Under the pieces are notes generated by a model. That model did no database searches. It was not told the origin of the DNA and saw only the letters and a list, made by a program, of their open reading frames with translations. Position numbers and translations under genes: made by a program. 64,000 nucleotides of DNA from Nitrobacter vulgaris (GTDB lineage Bacteria; Pseudomonadota; Alphaproteobacteria; Rhizobiales; Xanthobacteraceae): positions 50,606 through 114,605 of the forward strand of contig NZ_JAVDPZ010000012.1 in the NCBI RefSeq assembly GCF_031453995.1, given 5' to 3'. Shown here piece after piece: positions 9,009 to 16,863 of this stretch (positions within the stretch are counted from its first letter, which is position 1; each line of letters opens with the position of its first letter).

Positions 9009-9671
9009 CTAGCCATGAATGAGAAAAACAACGAGCAGGGTCGGAATAATCAGTCCCATGGTCACGACGGGCCAGGTGGCCGGGCGCCGTTTGGCATGAA
9101 GCTGCAGAAGCAACAGGCCGGTGAGGCAGAAAATGATTGCGGCGGCGGCAAACACGTCGATGAACCAGCTCCACGCCTTGCCGGTGTGGCGACCCTTGTG
9201 CAAATCATTGAGATAGGCGATCCAGCCGCGGCTGGTGATCTCATACGACACCGCACCACTGTCGCGCTGGATGCTGAGCCATGCGTCGCCGCCAGGCTGA
9301 GGCAGGGCGACATAAACCTCATCGGGCGACCATTCAGTGTCGCGTCCGGCGGTGTTGACGTTGACCTCGCGCCGCAACCACTCGCTGATACTCGGCGGCA
9401 GAGCCGCCTTGGTTTCGCCTGGATCAGACGTCAGGTCGGCGATCAGCGCCTGTGGCAGTTGTGCCTGACGCATCGCAACCGCGGGCTTGGATTCGATTTG
9501 ACCGGCATTGTTCAGCGTAATTCCGGTCAGGGCGAACAGCAACATACCGATCAAACAGAGGCCTGAGCTGATCCAATGCCACTGATAGAGCTGATTAATA
9601 AAGAAAGCGCGACGCTTCTTTCGCTGCCAGAGTTCGTTGCCCTCGACAGTCAATCGATCCGGATTGTCCAT
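9009..9671 (-). CDS. PepSY-associated membrane protein
   Basis: First gene of the operon, 220 residues. After a basic N-terminus (RKKRRAFFINQLYQWHW) comes a transmembrane helix (ISSGLCLIGMLLFALTGITL) and a periplasmic PepSY-like region (VYVALPQPGGDAWLSIQRDS, then GAVSYE). The segment GWIAYLNDLHKGRHTGKAW precedes two more helices near the C-terminus. His residues in YQWHW and LHKGRHTG fit the PepSY_TM family, relatives of which act as membrane electron carriers or ferric-chelate reductases. It probably passes electrons across the membrane to the periplasmic partners; this is inference from family and context. A possible iron-responsive box lies about 110 bases upstream. Confidence 0.85.
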   Translation of the reverse strand: MDNPDRLTVEGNELWQRKKRRAFFINQLYQWHWISSGLCLIGMLLFALTGITLNNAGQIESKPAVAMRQAQLPQALIADLTSDPGETKAALPPSISEWLRREVNVNTAGRDTEWSPDEVYVALPQPGGDAWLSIQRDSGAVSYEITSRGWIAYLNDLHKGRHTGKAWSWFIDVFAAAAIIFCLTGLLLLQLHAKRRPATWPVVTMGLIIPTLLVVFLIHG

Positions 9672-10165
9672 TTATCTCGTCGCCGGGCCAGAATTCCGCA
9701 AATTCAAGAGGCGCGGGCGGCACCCCTCAGGTAGGCGAAAATTGTTTAGCGAAGCCGACCTGGCTTTACTACAGCACAAAATTAGGTTTGTTCTAAACTG
9801 AGTGCCCCGTTCCGAGGCGCATGAGTTTCCCCGGACATTGGCTGGCATAGTTTTGTTGCGGTTTGACGATCGAAGAGGGGTTCGATCGAGCCCTCACCCT
9901 TCCCGTCCGGCTGACAGGCCGAGGCTAAGCGCAAGGCGCGACGCACTGGAATGACGCCCGCATTTTTTCTATATCATCCCCGGTTCCGGTTCCAGAATTC
10001 GCGTATTCTTTGCAAACCTATGATGTGAACTTCAGTCTCAAAGAGACACCAGCATCTTATCGTGTGAGTGGTTCAGAACTTCGCTTGACCGGATCCGCGG
10101 AAACAACAATTTCAAGTTTCTGAATCACGCTGATTTTTGCGTCAAGTTGATCGAGGGTAAACAAT
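9672..10165. other. Divergent intergenic region PepSY operon / htpG
   Basis: About 490 bases without a gene. It holds an imperfect element resembling a rhizobial Irr box (9781-9798) and a perfect 8-base inverted repeat CGATCGAA-N6-TTCGATCG (9867-9888). No heat-shock CIRCE element was seen near htpG. Confidence 0.5.
9779..9798 (-). promoter_or_regulatory. Possible Irr-type iron control element
   Basis: Read toward the PepSY operon, the sequence is GTTTAGAACAAACCTAAT. The first half TTTAGAAC matches the half-site of the rhizobial iron control element bound by Irr; the second half is imperfect. The position, upstream of an operon of iron-uptake type, supports the idea, but the match is partial. 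Confidence 0.35.
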
Positions 10166-12079
10166 ATGACTTCGACAATCGACAAGGATGGTGCGGCCGA
10201 AAGCCGGGTGTTTGAAGCGGATGTGGCCAAGCTGCTCCAGATGATGGTGCACTCGGTTTATTCCGACAAAGACGTGTTCTTGCGGGAGTTGATTTCGAAC
10301 GCGGCCGACGCTTGCGAGCGTCTGCGTTATGAAGCGATCAGCGATCCCACATTGCTGGCAGACGAGACCAGGCCGCAGATTTGCATAACCATTGATGCGG
10401 AACGGCGGCAACTGACGGTCGAGGACAACGGTATCGGCATGAGCCGGGACGAGATGGTCGACGCCCTCGGAACGATCGCCCGGTCAGGCACTAAGGCTTT
10501 CATTGAGCAGGCTCAGGCCGCAGAGTCGGGCGACGGCGTCGCTCTGATCGGTCAGTTCGGGGTCGGCTTCTATTCGGCCTTCATGGTGGCGGATCAGGTC
10601 GATGTGATCTCACGGCGTGCGGACGCCAAAGAGGCATGGCGCTGGTCATCGGATGGGAAGGGCACATTCACGGTTACGCCTGTGGATGAAAGCGAAGCCC
10701 CTGCGAGAGGAACCCGTGTGACGCTTCATCTTACCGAAGACGCCACGGGATATACTGATCGGTTGAAGCTTGAACAAATGATCAGGGAGCAATCGGGTCA
10801 TGTGCCGGTCCCGATCGCACTCGTCGAGAAGCCCGGCGCCGCTCCGACCGAGATTGCCGATGGCGCGGCGCTTTGGACCAAGCCGCGCGGCGAGATTAAC
10901 GCTTCCGAATACGCCGATTTCTACCGCAGCGTCGCAGGCCAATTCGACGAACCCGCGCTGACGGTGCATTTCCGCGCCGAGGGACGACAGGAGTTCACGG
11001 CGCTCCTGTTCGTACCGCAAAACCGGCCTTTCGATCTGTTCGAGCCGGACAAGAAGCAGCAGCTCAAACTTTACGTGAGGCGCGTTTTTATCACTGACGA
11101 TGCCGATCTACTGCCCCGCTATCTGCGATTCGTGCGCGGTGTCGTCGACTCGGCGGACCTTCCGCTCAATATCTCGCGCGAAATGATTCAGGAAAGCCCG
11201 ATCCTGGCCGCAATCAAGAAAAGCATGACCGGCCGTATCCTCAGCGAACTGGAGAAGCTTGCCGACAAAGACGCGGAGGCTTACGGGAAAATCTGGGAGG
11301 CCTTCGGTCCGATGTTCAAGGAGGGCATCTACGATGCCGCCGACCGGCGCGACACCATCCTGGGGCTCTCACGCTTCAAGACCACGGCCGGATCGCTGCG
11401 AAGCCTCAAGGACTATGTCGGCGCGCTGAAGGAAAATCAGACCTCGATCTACTATCTCGCCGGGCAGGATGCCGCGCGTCTCGAAGCCTCGCCCCATCTG
11501 GAGGGCTTTCGCGCCCGCGGCGTGGAGGTCCTGCTGCTGTCCGATCCGGTCGACAGCTTTTGGGTCACGTCTGGACCGAGCTTCGAGGGAAAGCCGTTCA
11601 AATCCGTGACGCAGGGAGCGGCGGATCTGGCGGCAATTTCGCGCCTCGACGCGAGCCCCGAGCCTTCGCAGGACGTCAGCGCGGGTGTCGCGGAGTTCCT
11701 TGCCTTCCTCAAGACGACACTCGCGGACCTGGTTTCGGACGTTCGCTCGTCCGAGCGTCTCACCGACAGCCCGGTCTGCCTTGTCGCGTCCGAGTCAGGT
11801 TATGATCGGCAACTGGAAAAAATTCTCGTCGGTGTTGGACAATTGGCCGGCGTATCCAAGCCGGTGCTCGAGGTGAATCCGCGTCATCCGCTGATCGCTT
11901 CGCTGGCAGCGCTCGGGGAAAGTGATAGCGAGTTCAAGGAGGACACCGCGCGAATGCTGCTCGACGACGCGCGCGTTCTCGACGGCGATCGCCCCAGTGA
12001 TGCACTTGAGTTTTCCAAGCGCCTTGCCCGCATTGTCGAGCGGGGACTGCGTCGTTCGACCGCGGAGGGTAGCGATTGA
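10166..12079 (+). CDS. htpG: Chaperone HtpG (Hsp90)
   Basis: HtpG is the bacterial Hsp90, an ATP-dependent dimeric chaperone in the cytoplasm. The 637-residue protein has the GHKL ATPase motifs in order: DVFLRELISNAADACERLR, VEDNGIGM, and GQFGVGFYSAFMVAD. The middle domain includes LYVRRVFITDDADLLPRYL, RGVVDSADLPLNISREM and the catalytic-loop region. A C-terminal dimerisation domain ends in a basic-acidic tail. Length is normal and the frame is intact. It is monocistronic: about 490 bases lie upstream and a repeat element and a convergent gene downstream. Heat-shock control is expected from the family, but I see no decisive operator. Confidence 0.97.
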   Translation: MTSTIDKDGAAESRVFEADVAKLLQMMVHSVYSDKDVFLRELISNAADACERLRYEAISDPTLLADETRPQICITIDAERRQLTVEDNGIGMSRDEMVDALGTIARSGTKAFIEQAQAAESGDGVALIGQFGVGFYSAFMVADQVDVISRRADAKEAWRWSSDGKGTFTVTPVDESEAPARGTRVTLHLTEDATGYTDRLKLEQMIREQSGHVPVPIALVEKPGAAPTEIADGAALWTKPRGEINASEYADFYRSVAGQFDEPALTVHFRAEGRQEFTALLFVPQNRPFDLFEPDKKQQLKLYVRRVFITDDADLLPRYLRFVRGVVDSADLPLNISREMIQESPILAAIKKSMTGRILSELEKLADKDAEAYGKIWEAFGPMFKEGIYDAADRRDTILGLSRFKTTAGSLRSLKDYVGALKENQTSIYYLAGQDAARLEASPHLEGFRARGVEVLLLSDPVDSFWVTSGPSFEGKPFKSVTQGAADLAAISRLDASPEPSQDVSAGVAEFLAFLKTTLADLVSDVRSSERLTDSPVCLVASESGYDRQLEKILVGVGQLAGVSKPVLEVNPRHPLIASLAALGESDSEFKEDTARMLLDDARVLDGDRPSDALEFSKRLARIVERGLRRSTAEGSD

Positions 12080-12137
12080 TGGATGCTCGATGTGAGCGAT
12101 CAAACCTGTAAATGATTGTGCGGCGGGCATGGCTATG

Positions 12138-12210
12138 GCGTTTTCGAGCGAAGCATGTCCTTAGGCTGACCCGAGGATGGAACGGTTCGCGTGAAAAAAC
12201 GCGTCAGATT
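12138..12210. repeat. Interspersed repeat, family C (copy 2)
   Basis: Contains GCGTTTTCGAGCGAAGCATG and TTCGCGTGAAAAAACGCGTCAG, the outer inverted arms of the family seen at 8391-8485 and 54646-54738. It lies between the convergent htpG and DUF488 genes, a position from which it could also form a hairpin in both transcripts. Confidence 0.7.
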
Positions 12211-12213
12211 CCA

Positions 12214-12594
12214 TCAAGAGGAAGGGCTCGAACTGATACGGCCGAGAAGAACGTCTCTCAAGACCACCGCATTGTTGCGTGTTTCGTCGTGGGCCGCAAA
12301 GACAAGCGTTATCCGGCCGGCTCGTGCGCAGGCGCGCAGTTCGTCGAGCTCTTCCGGGTGTTCCTGTATCTCATCCGCGTATCGCTGCCGAAATTCCTGC
12401 CAGCGGGCGGGATCATGCCCGAACCATTTGCGCAGATCGGTGCTGGGCGCGATGCCTTTTATCCACCGATCGATAGCGGCGTCCGTCTTTCGGAGACCCC
12501 TGGGCCATAAGCGATCAACCAGTATCCGCGTGCCATCATCCGTATCGGGAGCCTCATAGGCTCGCTTCACGTTGATGTTCTTGACCGCAAGCAC
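12214..12594 (-). CDS. DUF488 family protein
   Basis: A 126-residue cytoplasmic protein of the DUF488 family. It matches the conserved core closely: RAYEAPDTDDGTRILVDRLW, PRGLRKTDAAIDRWIKGIAP, LRKWFGHDPARWQEFRQRY and a C-terminal TLVFAAHDETRNNAVVLRDV. The biochemical role is not established. The GTG at 12594 follows the fdxA stop by only six bases, so the two are probably translated from one transcript. The C-terminus (GRISSSPSS) looks typical in length. Identity as DUF488 is firm; function is open. Confidence 0.88.
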   Translation of the reverse strand: MLAVKNINVKRAYEAPDTDDGTRILVDRLWPRGLRKTDAAIDRWIKGIAPSTDLRKWFGHDPARWQEFRQRYADEIQEHPEELDELRACARAGRITLVFAAHDETRNNAVVLRDVLLGRISSSPSS

Positions 12595-12600
12595 CTTCGC

Positions 12601-12939
12601 TCAGTCGCCCTGACCGGGATTTGCCGAAAAATATTGTTCCAGCTTGTCCGCAACGCCGTCGAAAGATTTCGCGTCGGCGGGAGCATCGCGCTTGATCGTA
12701 ATGTTCGGCCAGACCGCGGCATATTCGGCGTTCAGCTTGAGCCAGTTTTCAAGGTCCGGCTCGGAGTCAGGCTTGATGGCTTCGGCCGGACATTCAGGCT
12801 CGCACACGCCGCAGTCGATGCACTCATCAGGATTGATGACGAGCATATTGTCGCCTTCGTAGAAGCAGTCGACCGGACATACCTCTACACAATCCATGTA
12901 TTTGCATTTGATACAATTTTCGGTGACAACGAAGGTCAT
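12601..12939 (-). CDS. fdxA: Seven-iron ferredoxin FdxA
   Basis: FdxA carries one [3Fe-4S] and one [4Fe-4S] cluster and serves as a low-potential electron carrier. The start MTFVVTENCIKCKYMDCVEV matches the family exactly. It is followed by CPVDCFYEGDNMLVINPDEC and CIDCGVCEPECPAEAI, supplying the cluster cysteines, then the usual C-terminal extension. The protein is 112 residues; an upstream in-frame extension to 13050 has no family similarity. GGAG lies close before the ATG. A short palindrome TAGGT-N5-ACCTA (13031-13045) about 90 bases upstream could be part of its promoter region. It is followed by the DUF488 gene in the same direction. Confidence 0.95.
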   Translation of the reverse strand: MTFVVTENCIKCKYMDCVEVCPVDCFYEGDNMLVINPDECIDCGVCEPECPAEAIKPDSEPDLENWLKLNAEYAAVWPNITIKRDAPADAKSFDGVADKLEQYFSANPGQGD

Positions 12940-13348
12940 CTCCAAGACTCCGCGAAGGCAGGATAGAAGCGCGACGGGCATCGGCGGAAACCTGACGTAA
13001 GCGCGATTCCGCGAATACCCATGCCTGATATAGGTCGTATACCTAAACAAAGACCGCAGCCAAGATGATCATGTCACCCTGCCAGCAGGAACGCTGGCCG
13101 ACCCGGTGCGGGACTACGACGATATAGGACCGGATCCTATGCCTTCCGGTCGTTCCAGGGCGAGATTTCCCGGCGAGGCCGAAATCCAGCACGCGCTTCT
13201 TATAAGATACATTGTGAATAGCTCTTATATGCTCGATTCAGCCAGGAAGCAACATTTCATGTAGTTTTTGCGCGTGGCGGGTACCGCTTCGCCCGAAAAA
13301 CGGGTCAATACGAAGCGAGCGAATGTTCCAATCAAGAAGGAGACAAAA

Positions 13349-13654
13349 ATGGCCAAGCGACTGTCGGAGGAAGAACAAAGAGCAGCACTCAATGAGCTGT
13401 CGGGTTGGTCGCGGGTCGCGGGCCGCGAGGCCATTACGCGTACTTTCACGTTCCGGGATTTCAACGAGGCTTTCGGCTTCATGACGCGTGTCGCGCTGGT
13501 TGCCGAAAAGAGCGATCACCATCCGGAGTGGCGTAATGTCTACAAGACGGTGGAGGTCGTGCTCGCGACCCACGACGCCGGCGGCGTCACCGAGCGCGAC
13601 ATCAAGCTCGCCGAGGCGATGAACGCGATCGCAAAACAGCCCCAGGGGACGTGA
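13349..13654 (+). CDS. phhB: Pterin-4a-carbinolamine dehydratase
   Basis: This enzyme dehydrates 4a-hydroxytetrahydrobiopterin, recycling the cofactor of aromatic amino acid hydroxylases; homologues also act as DCoH-type proteins. The 101-residue product has the diagnostic active-site segment EKSDHHPEWRNVYKTVEVVL plus THDAGGVTERDIKLAEAMN. The ATG at 13349 follows an ideal AAGGAG at 13337-13342; the longer frame to 13268 is unlikely. No phenylalanine hydroxylase is in view. It stands alone between fdxA (divergent) and the DUF1232 gene. Confidence 0.95.
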   Translation: MAKRLSEEEQRAALNELSGWSRVAGREAITRTFTFRDFNEAFGFMTRVALVAEKSDHHPEWRNVYKTVEVVLATHDAGGVTERDIKLAEAMNAIAKQPQGT

Positions 13655-13747
13655 ACGGGCCAATGCCGATCTTGCAACGGAGAAACAGAGTTCCCACGTG
13701 GTAAAGACGATTTTGGCGAACCGCGCCATGATGTTTCAGGAACCCGG

Positions 13748-14128
13748 ATGATGGCATCGAAACACAGTGTGGGATTTGAGCCAGCCGATCGGCTGGCGCA
13801 GGATCGCGACAGCGTGCGCCGGCGGTTCTGGAGCAAGCTGAAGCGCGTCGTGGCTCATGTGCCGTTCGCCGAAGACCTGTTGGCCGCCTACTATTGCGCG
13901 TTCGACAAGCAGACGCCGCGTCATGTGCAGGCGTCCCTGCTCGGCGCCATCGCTTACTTCGTCCTGCCGCTTGATTTTGTTCCCGACATGTTGCCGGTGC
14001 TCGGCTTCACCGACGATGCCGCGGTGCTTGCGACGGCGATCAGGATTGTGGCTGCGCATATCACGCCAGAGCATCGTGAGGCCGCGCGCGCGGCATTGAA
14101 GCGCGGAATAAAGAACGAAGTGGCGTAA
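13748..14128 (+). CDS. YkvA/DUF1232 family membrane protein
   Basis: 126 residues. The DUF1232 core is clear: FAEDLLAAYYCAFDKQTPRH, then VQASLLGAIAYFVLPLDFVP and DMLPVLGFTDDAAVLATAI. The last two carry the hallmark PxDxxPDxxPxxGxxDDaa. One hydrophobic segment (LLGAIAYFVLPLDFV) suggests membrane association. Function is unknown. The gene begins with two ATG codons (13748 and 13751) and follows phhB by about 93 bases. It ends with a basic tail. Confidence 0.88.
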   Translation: MMASKHSVGFEPADRLAQDRDSVRRRFWSKLKRVVAHVPFAEDLLAAYYCAFDKQTPRHVQASLLGAIAYFVLPLDFVPDMLPVLGFTDDAAVLATAIRIVAAHITPEHREAARAALKRGIKNEVA

Positions 14129-14387
14129 CCGCCTTGAACAATGCTGCGCTTCATTGCGACGGCGACGCTTTCGTCGCGGTCGCTATGGATGCGTGATTCC
14201 CTCACGCGACCGTGCGCGACTTTATTGTTGCAGCCCAACGAGGCGATGCGGAGAGCTTGCGAATCGTGACGCAAGCCGCAAGGATGGACCGCCTTCACAG
14301 ATCAGGCGTTTCCAGTTATTCCCGATGATGTGTGAACCGCGCACGTCAAGCCATCTTCCAGTCACAAATGATGAAGGACGAGATTTG

Positions 14388-14936
14388 ATGATGTCTATGC
14401 GGCAATTGCTGACAGTTCTGGTGGGAAGTCTGCTCGCAGGTGGGCTCGGCCTTGCTCCCGCATTCAGCGCACCGACAGCCGGCAGTTCGGAGCCAACGCT
14501 GCTCGGACAGTTCGGCGCGTGGGGTGCGTATACCGCGTCGTCTAGTGGCAAGAAGGTGTGCTTCGCTCTCGCCAAACCGACATCCTCAAAGACCAATCCG
14601 CCCAATCGGCCGCGCGATCCGGCCTACGCCTTCGTTTCGACCCGGCCGGCCGAGAAAGTGACGAACGAAGTGTCGGTCACGATGGGCTATACACTCAAAC
14701 CGGGTTCGGAAGCCACGCTCGAGGTCGCCGGTGCGAGCTACGCAATGTACGCCCAGGGCGACGGCATTTGGATCAAGAACGCCGCCGATGAAGACCGGCT
14801 GATCGATGCCATGCGCAAGGGCACGGACGCGACCGTCAAGGGCGTGTCTTCCAAGGGAACGCAAACCACGGACGTCTTTTCCCTCAAGGGGCTGTCTCAG
14901 GCGCTGGACAAAATCGTGCAGGATTGCAAGCACTAG
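14388..14936 (+). CDS. Exported IalB-like (invasion-associated locus B) protein
   Basis: From the ATG at 14388, preceded by AAGGACGAG, the product is 182 residues with a signal peptide (LLTVLVGSLLAGGLGLAPAF, cleavage near FSA). An IalB-type domain follows: FGAWGAYTASSSGKKVCFAL, RPRDPAYAFVSTRPAEKV, VSVTMGYTLKPGSEATLEVA, DGIWIKNAADEDRLIDAMRK, ending in the second Cys (IVQDCKH). The two cysteines likely form the family's disulfide. IalB is known from Bartonella, but the family is widespread in Rhizobiales and its general role is not settled. The frame extends upstream to 14154 without a signal peptide, so the shorter start is chosen. rlmN begins 57 bases downstream. Confidence 0.85.
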   Translation: MMSMRQLLTVLVGSLLAGGLGLAPAFSAPTAGSSEPTLLGQFGAWGAYTASSSGKKVCFALAKPTSSKTNPPNRPRDPAYAFVSTRPAEKVTNEVSVTMGYTLKPGSEATLEVAGASYAMYAQGDGIWIKNAADEDRLIDAMRKGTDATVKGVSSKGTQTTDVFSLKGLSQALDKIVQDCKH

Positions 14937-14993
14937 CGCCGTTACCATTGCAGCATTTGTCGGCTTTTCAGCGGGGCCTGGAAAGCTTATGTC

Positions 14994-16271
14994 ATGCACA
15001 TGAATGAGACGCCCGGCAACCTGAGCACTGTGTCGACTGAGATCGCCATCGCCGCGAGCAAACCGGTTGCGCCCGAAACGGCGACCGGTGGCGCTCCTTT
15101 GGAGAAAGTCGCACTTGAAACCTACGTTCCGCCCGCGAAGCCGTCACTGATCGGCCTTACGCGCGCGGAGATTTCCGAACGGCTCGCCACCATCGGCATC
15201 CCGCGGGAGCAACAAAGGATGCGGGTGCAGCAGCTCTGGCACTGGATGTATGTCCGCGGCGTCCAAACTTTCGCCGAAATGACCAGTGTGTCGAAAGACC
15301 TGCGCGCCGAACTTGAAAAACACGTCACGGTCGATCGGCCCGAAGTGGTTGCCGAACAGATTTCGAGCGATGGAACACGCAAATGGCTGCTGCGGCTGCC
15401 GAGCGGTCATGATCTGGAGAAGCCGCATGAAGTCGAATGCGTCTACATTCCTGAGACCGACCGCGGCACGCTGTGCGTATCGTCGCAGGTCGGCTGCACG
15501 CTGAACTGTTCCTTTTGCCACACCGGAACCCAGCGCCTGGTGCGCAATCTGACGGCGGGCGAGATCGTTGGCCAGATCATGGTTGCACGCGATCGTTTGA
15601 ACGACTGGGCCGACCGCGAGACGCCGCACGGCAATCGTCTTGTCACCAACATCGTGATGATGGGAATGGGCGAACCGCTTTATAATTTCGACGCGGTTCG
15701 CGATGGGCTTTTGATTGTCGCCGACAATGAAGGCATTGGCATCTCGAAGCGTCGTATCACTTTGTCGACGTCCGGTGTGGTGCCGAACATCGTTCGCGCC
15801 GGCGAGGAGATCGGCGTCATGCTGGCGATCTCGCTGCATGCGGTGCGCGACGAGCTGCGCAACGAACTGGTGCCGTTGAACCGCAAATATCCGATCGCCG
15901 AACTGATGCAGGCGTGCCGTGATTATCCGGCGGCCTCCAACGCCAAGCGGATCACGTTCGAATATGTGATGCTGAAGGGTGTCAACGATTCGCTCGATGA
16001 CGCCAAGCGGCTGGTGAAGCTGCTCAAGGGTATCCACGCCAAGATCAACCTGATTCCCTTCAATCCGTGGCCGGGCACGCGTTACGAATGCTCGGACTGG
16101 GATCAGATCGAGAAATTTTCCGAATACGTGTTCAATGCCGGGTATTCCTCCCCGGTGCGTACGCCGCGTGGCCGCGACATTCTGGCCGCCTGCGGGCAAC
16201 TCAAGTCCGAAACCGAGAAGCTGTCGGCTCGTGAGCGTCAGGCGCTTCGTGCCATGGCGATGACGGATTGA
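14994..16271 (+). CDS. rlmN: Dual-specificity 23S rRNA/tRNA adenine C2-methyltransferase
   Basis: RlmN is a radical-SAM enzyme that makes 2-methyladenosine at A2503 of 23S rRNA and A37 of some tRNAs. The 425-residue protein has an N-terminal RNA-binding accessory domain (QQRMRVQQLWHWMYVRGVQT) and the radical-SAM cluster motif GCTLNCSFCHTGTQRL at about residues 166-181. GMGEPLYNFDAV, ITLSTSGVVPNIV and AISLHAVRDELRNELVPLN follow. The catalytic methyl-carrying Cys near the C-terminus (ILAACGQL) is present. The N-terminus carries about 45 extra residues compared with E. coli RlmN, normal for this group. ATGs at 14994 and 15000 are both possible. A family A repeat follows the stop. Confidence 0.96.
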   Translation: MHMNETPGNLSTVSTEIAIAASKPVAPETATGGAPLEKVALETYVPPAKPSLIGLTRAEISERLATIGIPREQQRMRVQQLWHWMYVRGVQTFAEMTSVSKDLRAELEKHVTVDRPEVVAEQISSDGTRKWLLRLPSGHDLEKPHEVECVYIPETDRGTLCVSSQVGCTLNCSFCHTGTQRLVRNLTAGEIVGQIMVARDRLNDWADRETPHGNRLVTNIVMMGMGEPLYNFDAVRDGLLIVADNEGIGISKRRITLSTSGVVPNIVRAGEEIGVMLAISLHAVRDELRNELVPLNRKYPIAELMQACRDYPAASNAKRITFEYVMLKGVNDSLDDAKRLVKLLKGIHAKINLIPFNPWPGTRYECSDWDQIEKFSEYVFNAGYSSPVRTPRGRDILAACGQLKSETEKLSARERQALRAMAMTD

Positions 16272-16273
16272 GG

Positions 16274-16318
16274 CATGATCCCGAAAAGTGGGAACCGGTT
16301 TTCGGATAAGATCATGCC
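16274..16318. repeat. Interspersed palindromic repeat, family A (copy 1)
   Basis: Bounded by GCATGATC and GATCATGC, with an inner inverted pair CCGAAAA/TTTTCGG around GTGGGAACCGG, so the whole unit can fold as a nested hairpin. It starts directly after the rlmN stop. A diverged copy with an inserted GC-rich segment is at 33917-33980. This unit is widespread between genes in Bradyrhizobiaceae. Confidence 0.8.
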
Positions 16319-16339
16319 CAAAAACCGATTGAGTTTCTC

Positions 16340-16816
16340 TTGTCCCTGATAGGCCGGCTGTTCGCGATTCTGTTCGGACTCCTCGCGACGTGCCTCGTTG
16401 CGGGCACCATCATTGTGGTGGCGTTGCTGTATCCCGAGTTCAGCAATCTCGATGTCGCACCGCCCAACCCGGATACGCTGGACATCGTTCTCGGATTCGG
16501 ATTCATCTTCGCCAGCGGCTTTGCGTTGCTGCCGGCGATGATCGTGGTCCTCCTCACCGAAGCCTTCTCTATCCGGGGCATACTGGCCTACGCCGTTGGT
16601 GGTGCGATTTGTGGTGCGGCCTGTTACCTTGGCCTGATTCCGTTCGATCCTGGGACCATGCATTTTGAAGGCATTGTGCGCCGCCATCTCGAAATCATGA
16701 CCGGGGCCGGGGTCGTCGCCGGCTTCATTTATTGGCTGATCGCGGGGCGGAATGCCGGCGCGTGGCGGAAAGCTCCACGCGATCCGCGGCCTCCGGATTT
16801 GCCGTTGCGGACCTGA
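16340..16816 (+). CDS. Hypothetical four-helix membrane protein
   Basis: 158 residues starting at a TTG at 16340; no in-frame ATG lies between the repeat and the first helix. Four hydrophobic segments are evident: LFAILFGLLATCLVAGTIIV, LGFGFIFASGFALLPAMIVV, ILAYAVGGAICGAACYLGLI and GAGVVAGFIYWLIAGRNAG. The tail is short and basic/proline-rich. I recognise no domain. It sits between rlmN and a PAP2 phosphatase, both on the plus strand, and the PAP2 gene starts 47 bases downstream, so co-expression is plausible. The weak start may reflect the repeat inserted just upstream. Confidence 0.7.
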   Translation: MSLIGRLFAILFGLLATCLVAGTIIVVALLYPEFSNLDVAPPNPDTLDIVLGFGFIFASGFALLPAMIVVLLTEAFSIRGILAYAVGGAICGAACYLGLIPFDPGTMHFEGIVRRHLEIMTGAGVVAGFIYWLIAGRNAGAWRKAPRDPRPPDLPLRT

Positions 16817-16863
16817 GCCGCCTTGGCCTTTTCATGCCTGTTGCCGTCGGCTAAACCGCGCTC

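Noticed and set aside
9881..9890. TTCGATCGAG resembling a tRNA T-arm
   Set aside because: It is one arm of an inverted repeat; no acceptor stem or anticodon arm can be drawn around it.
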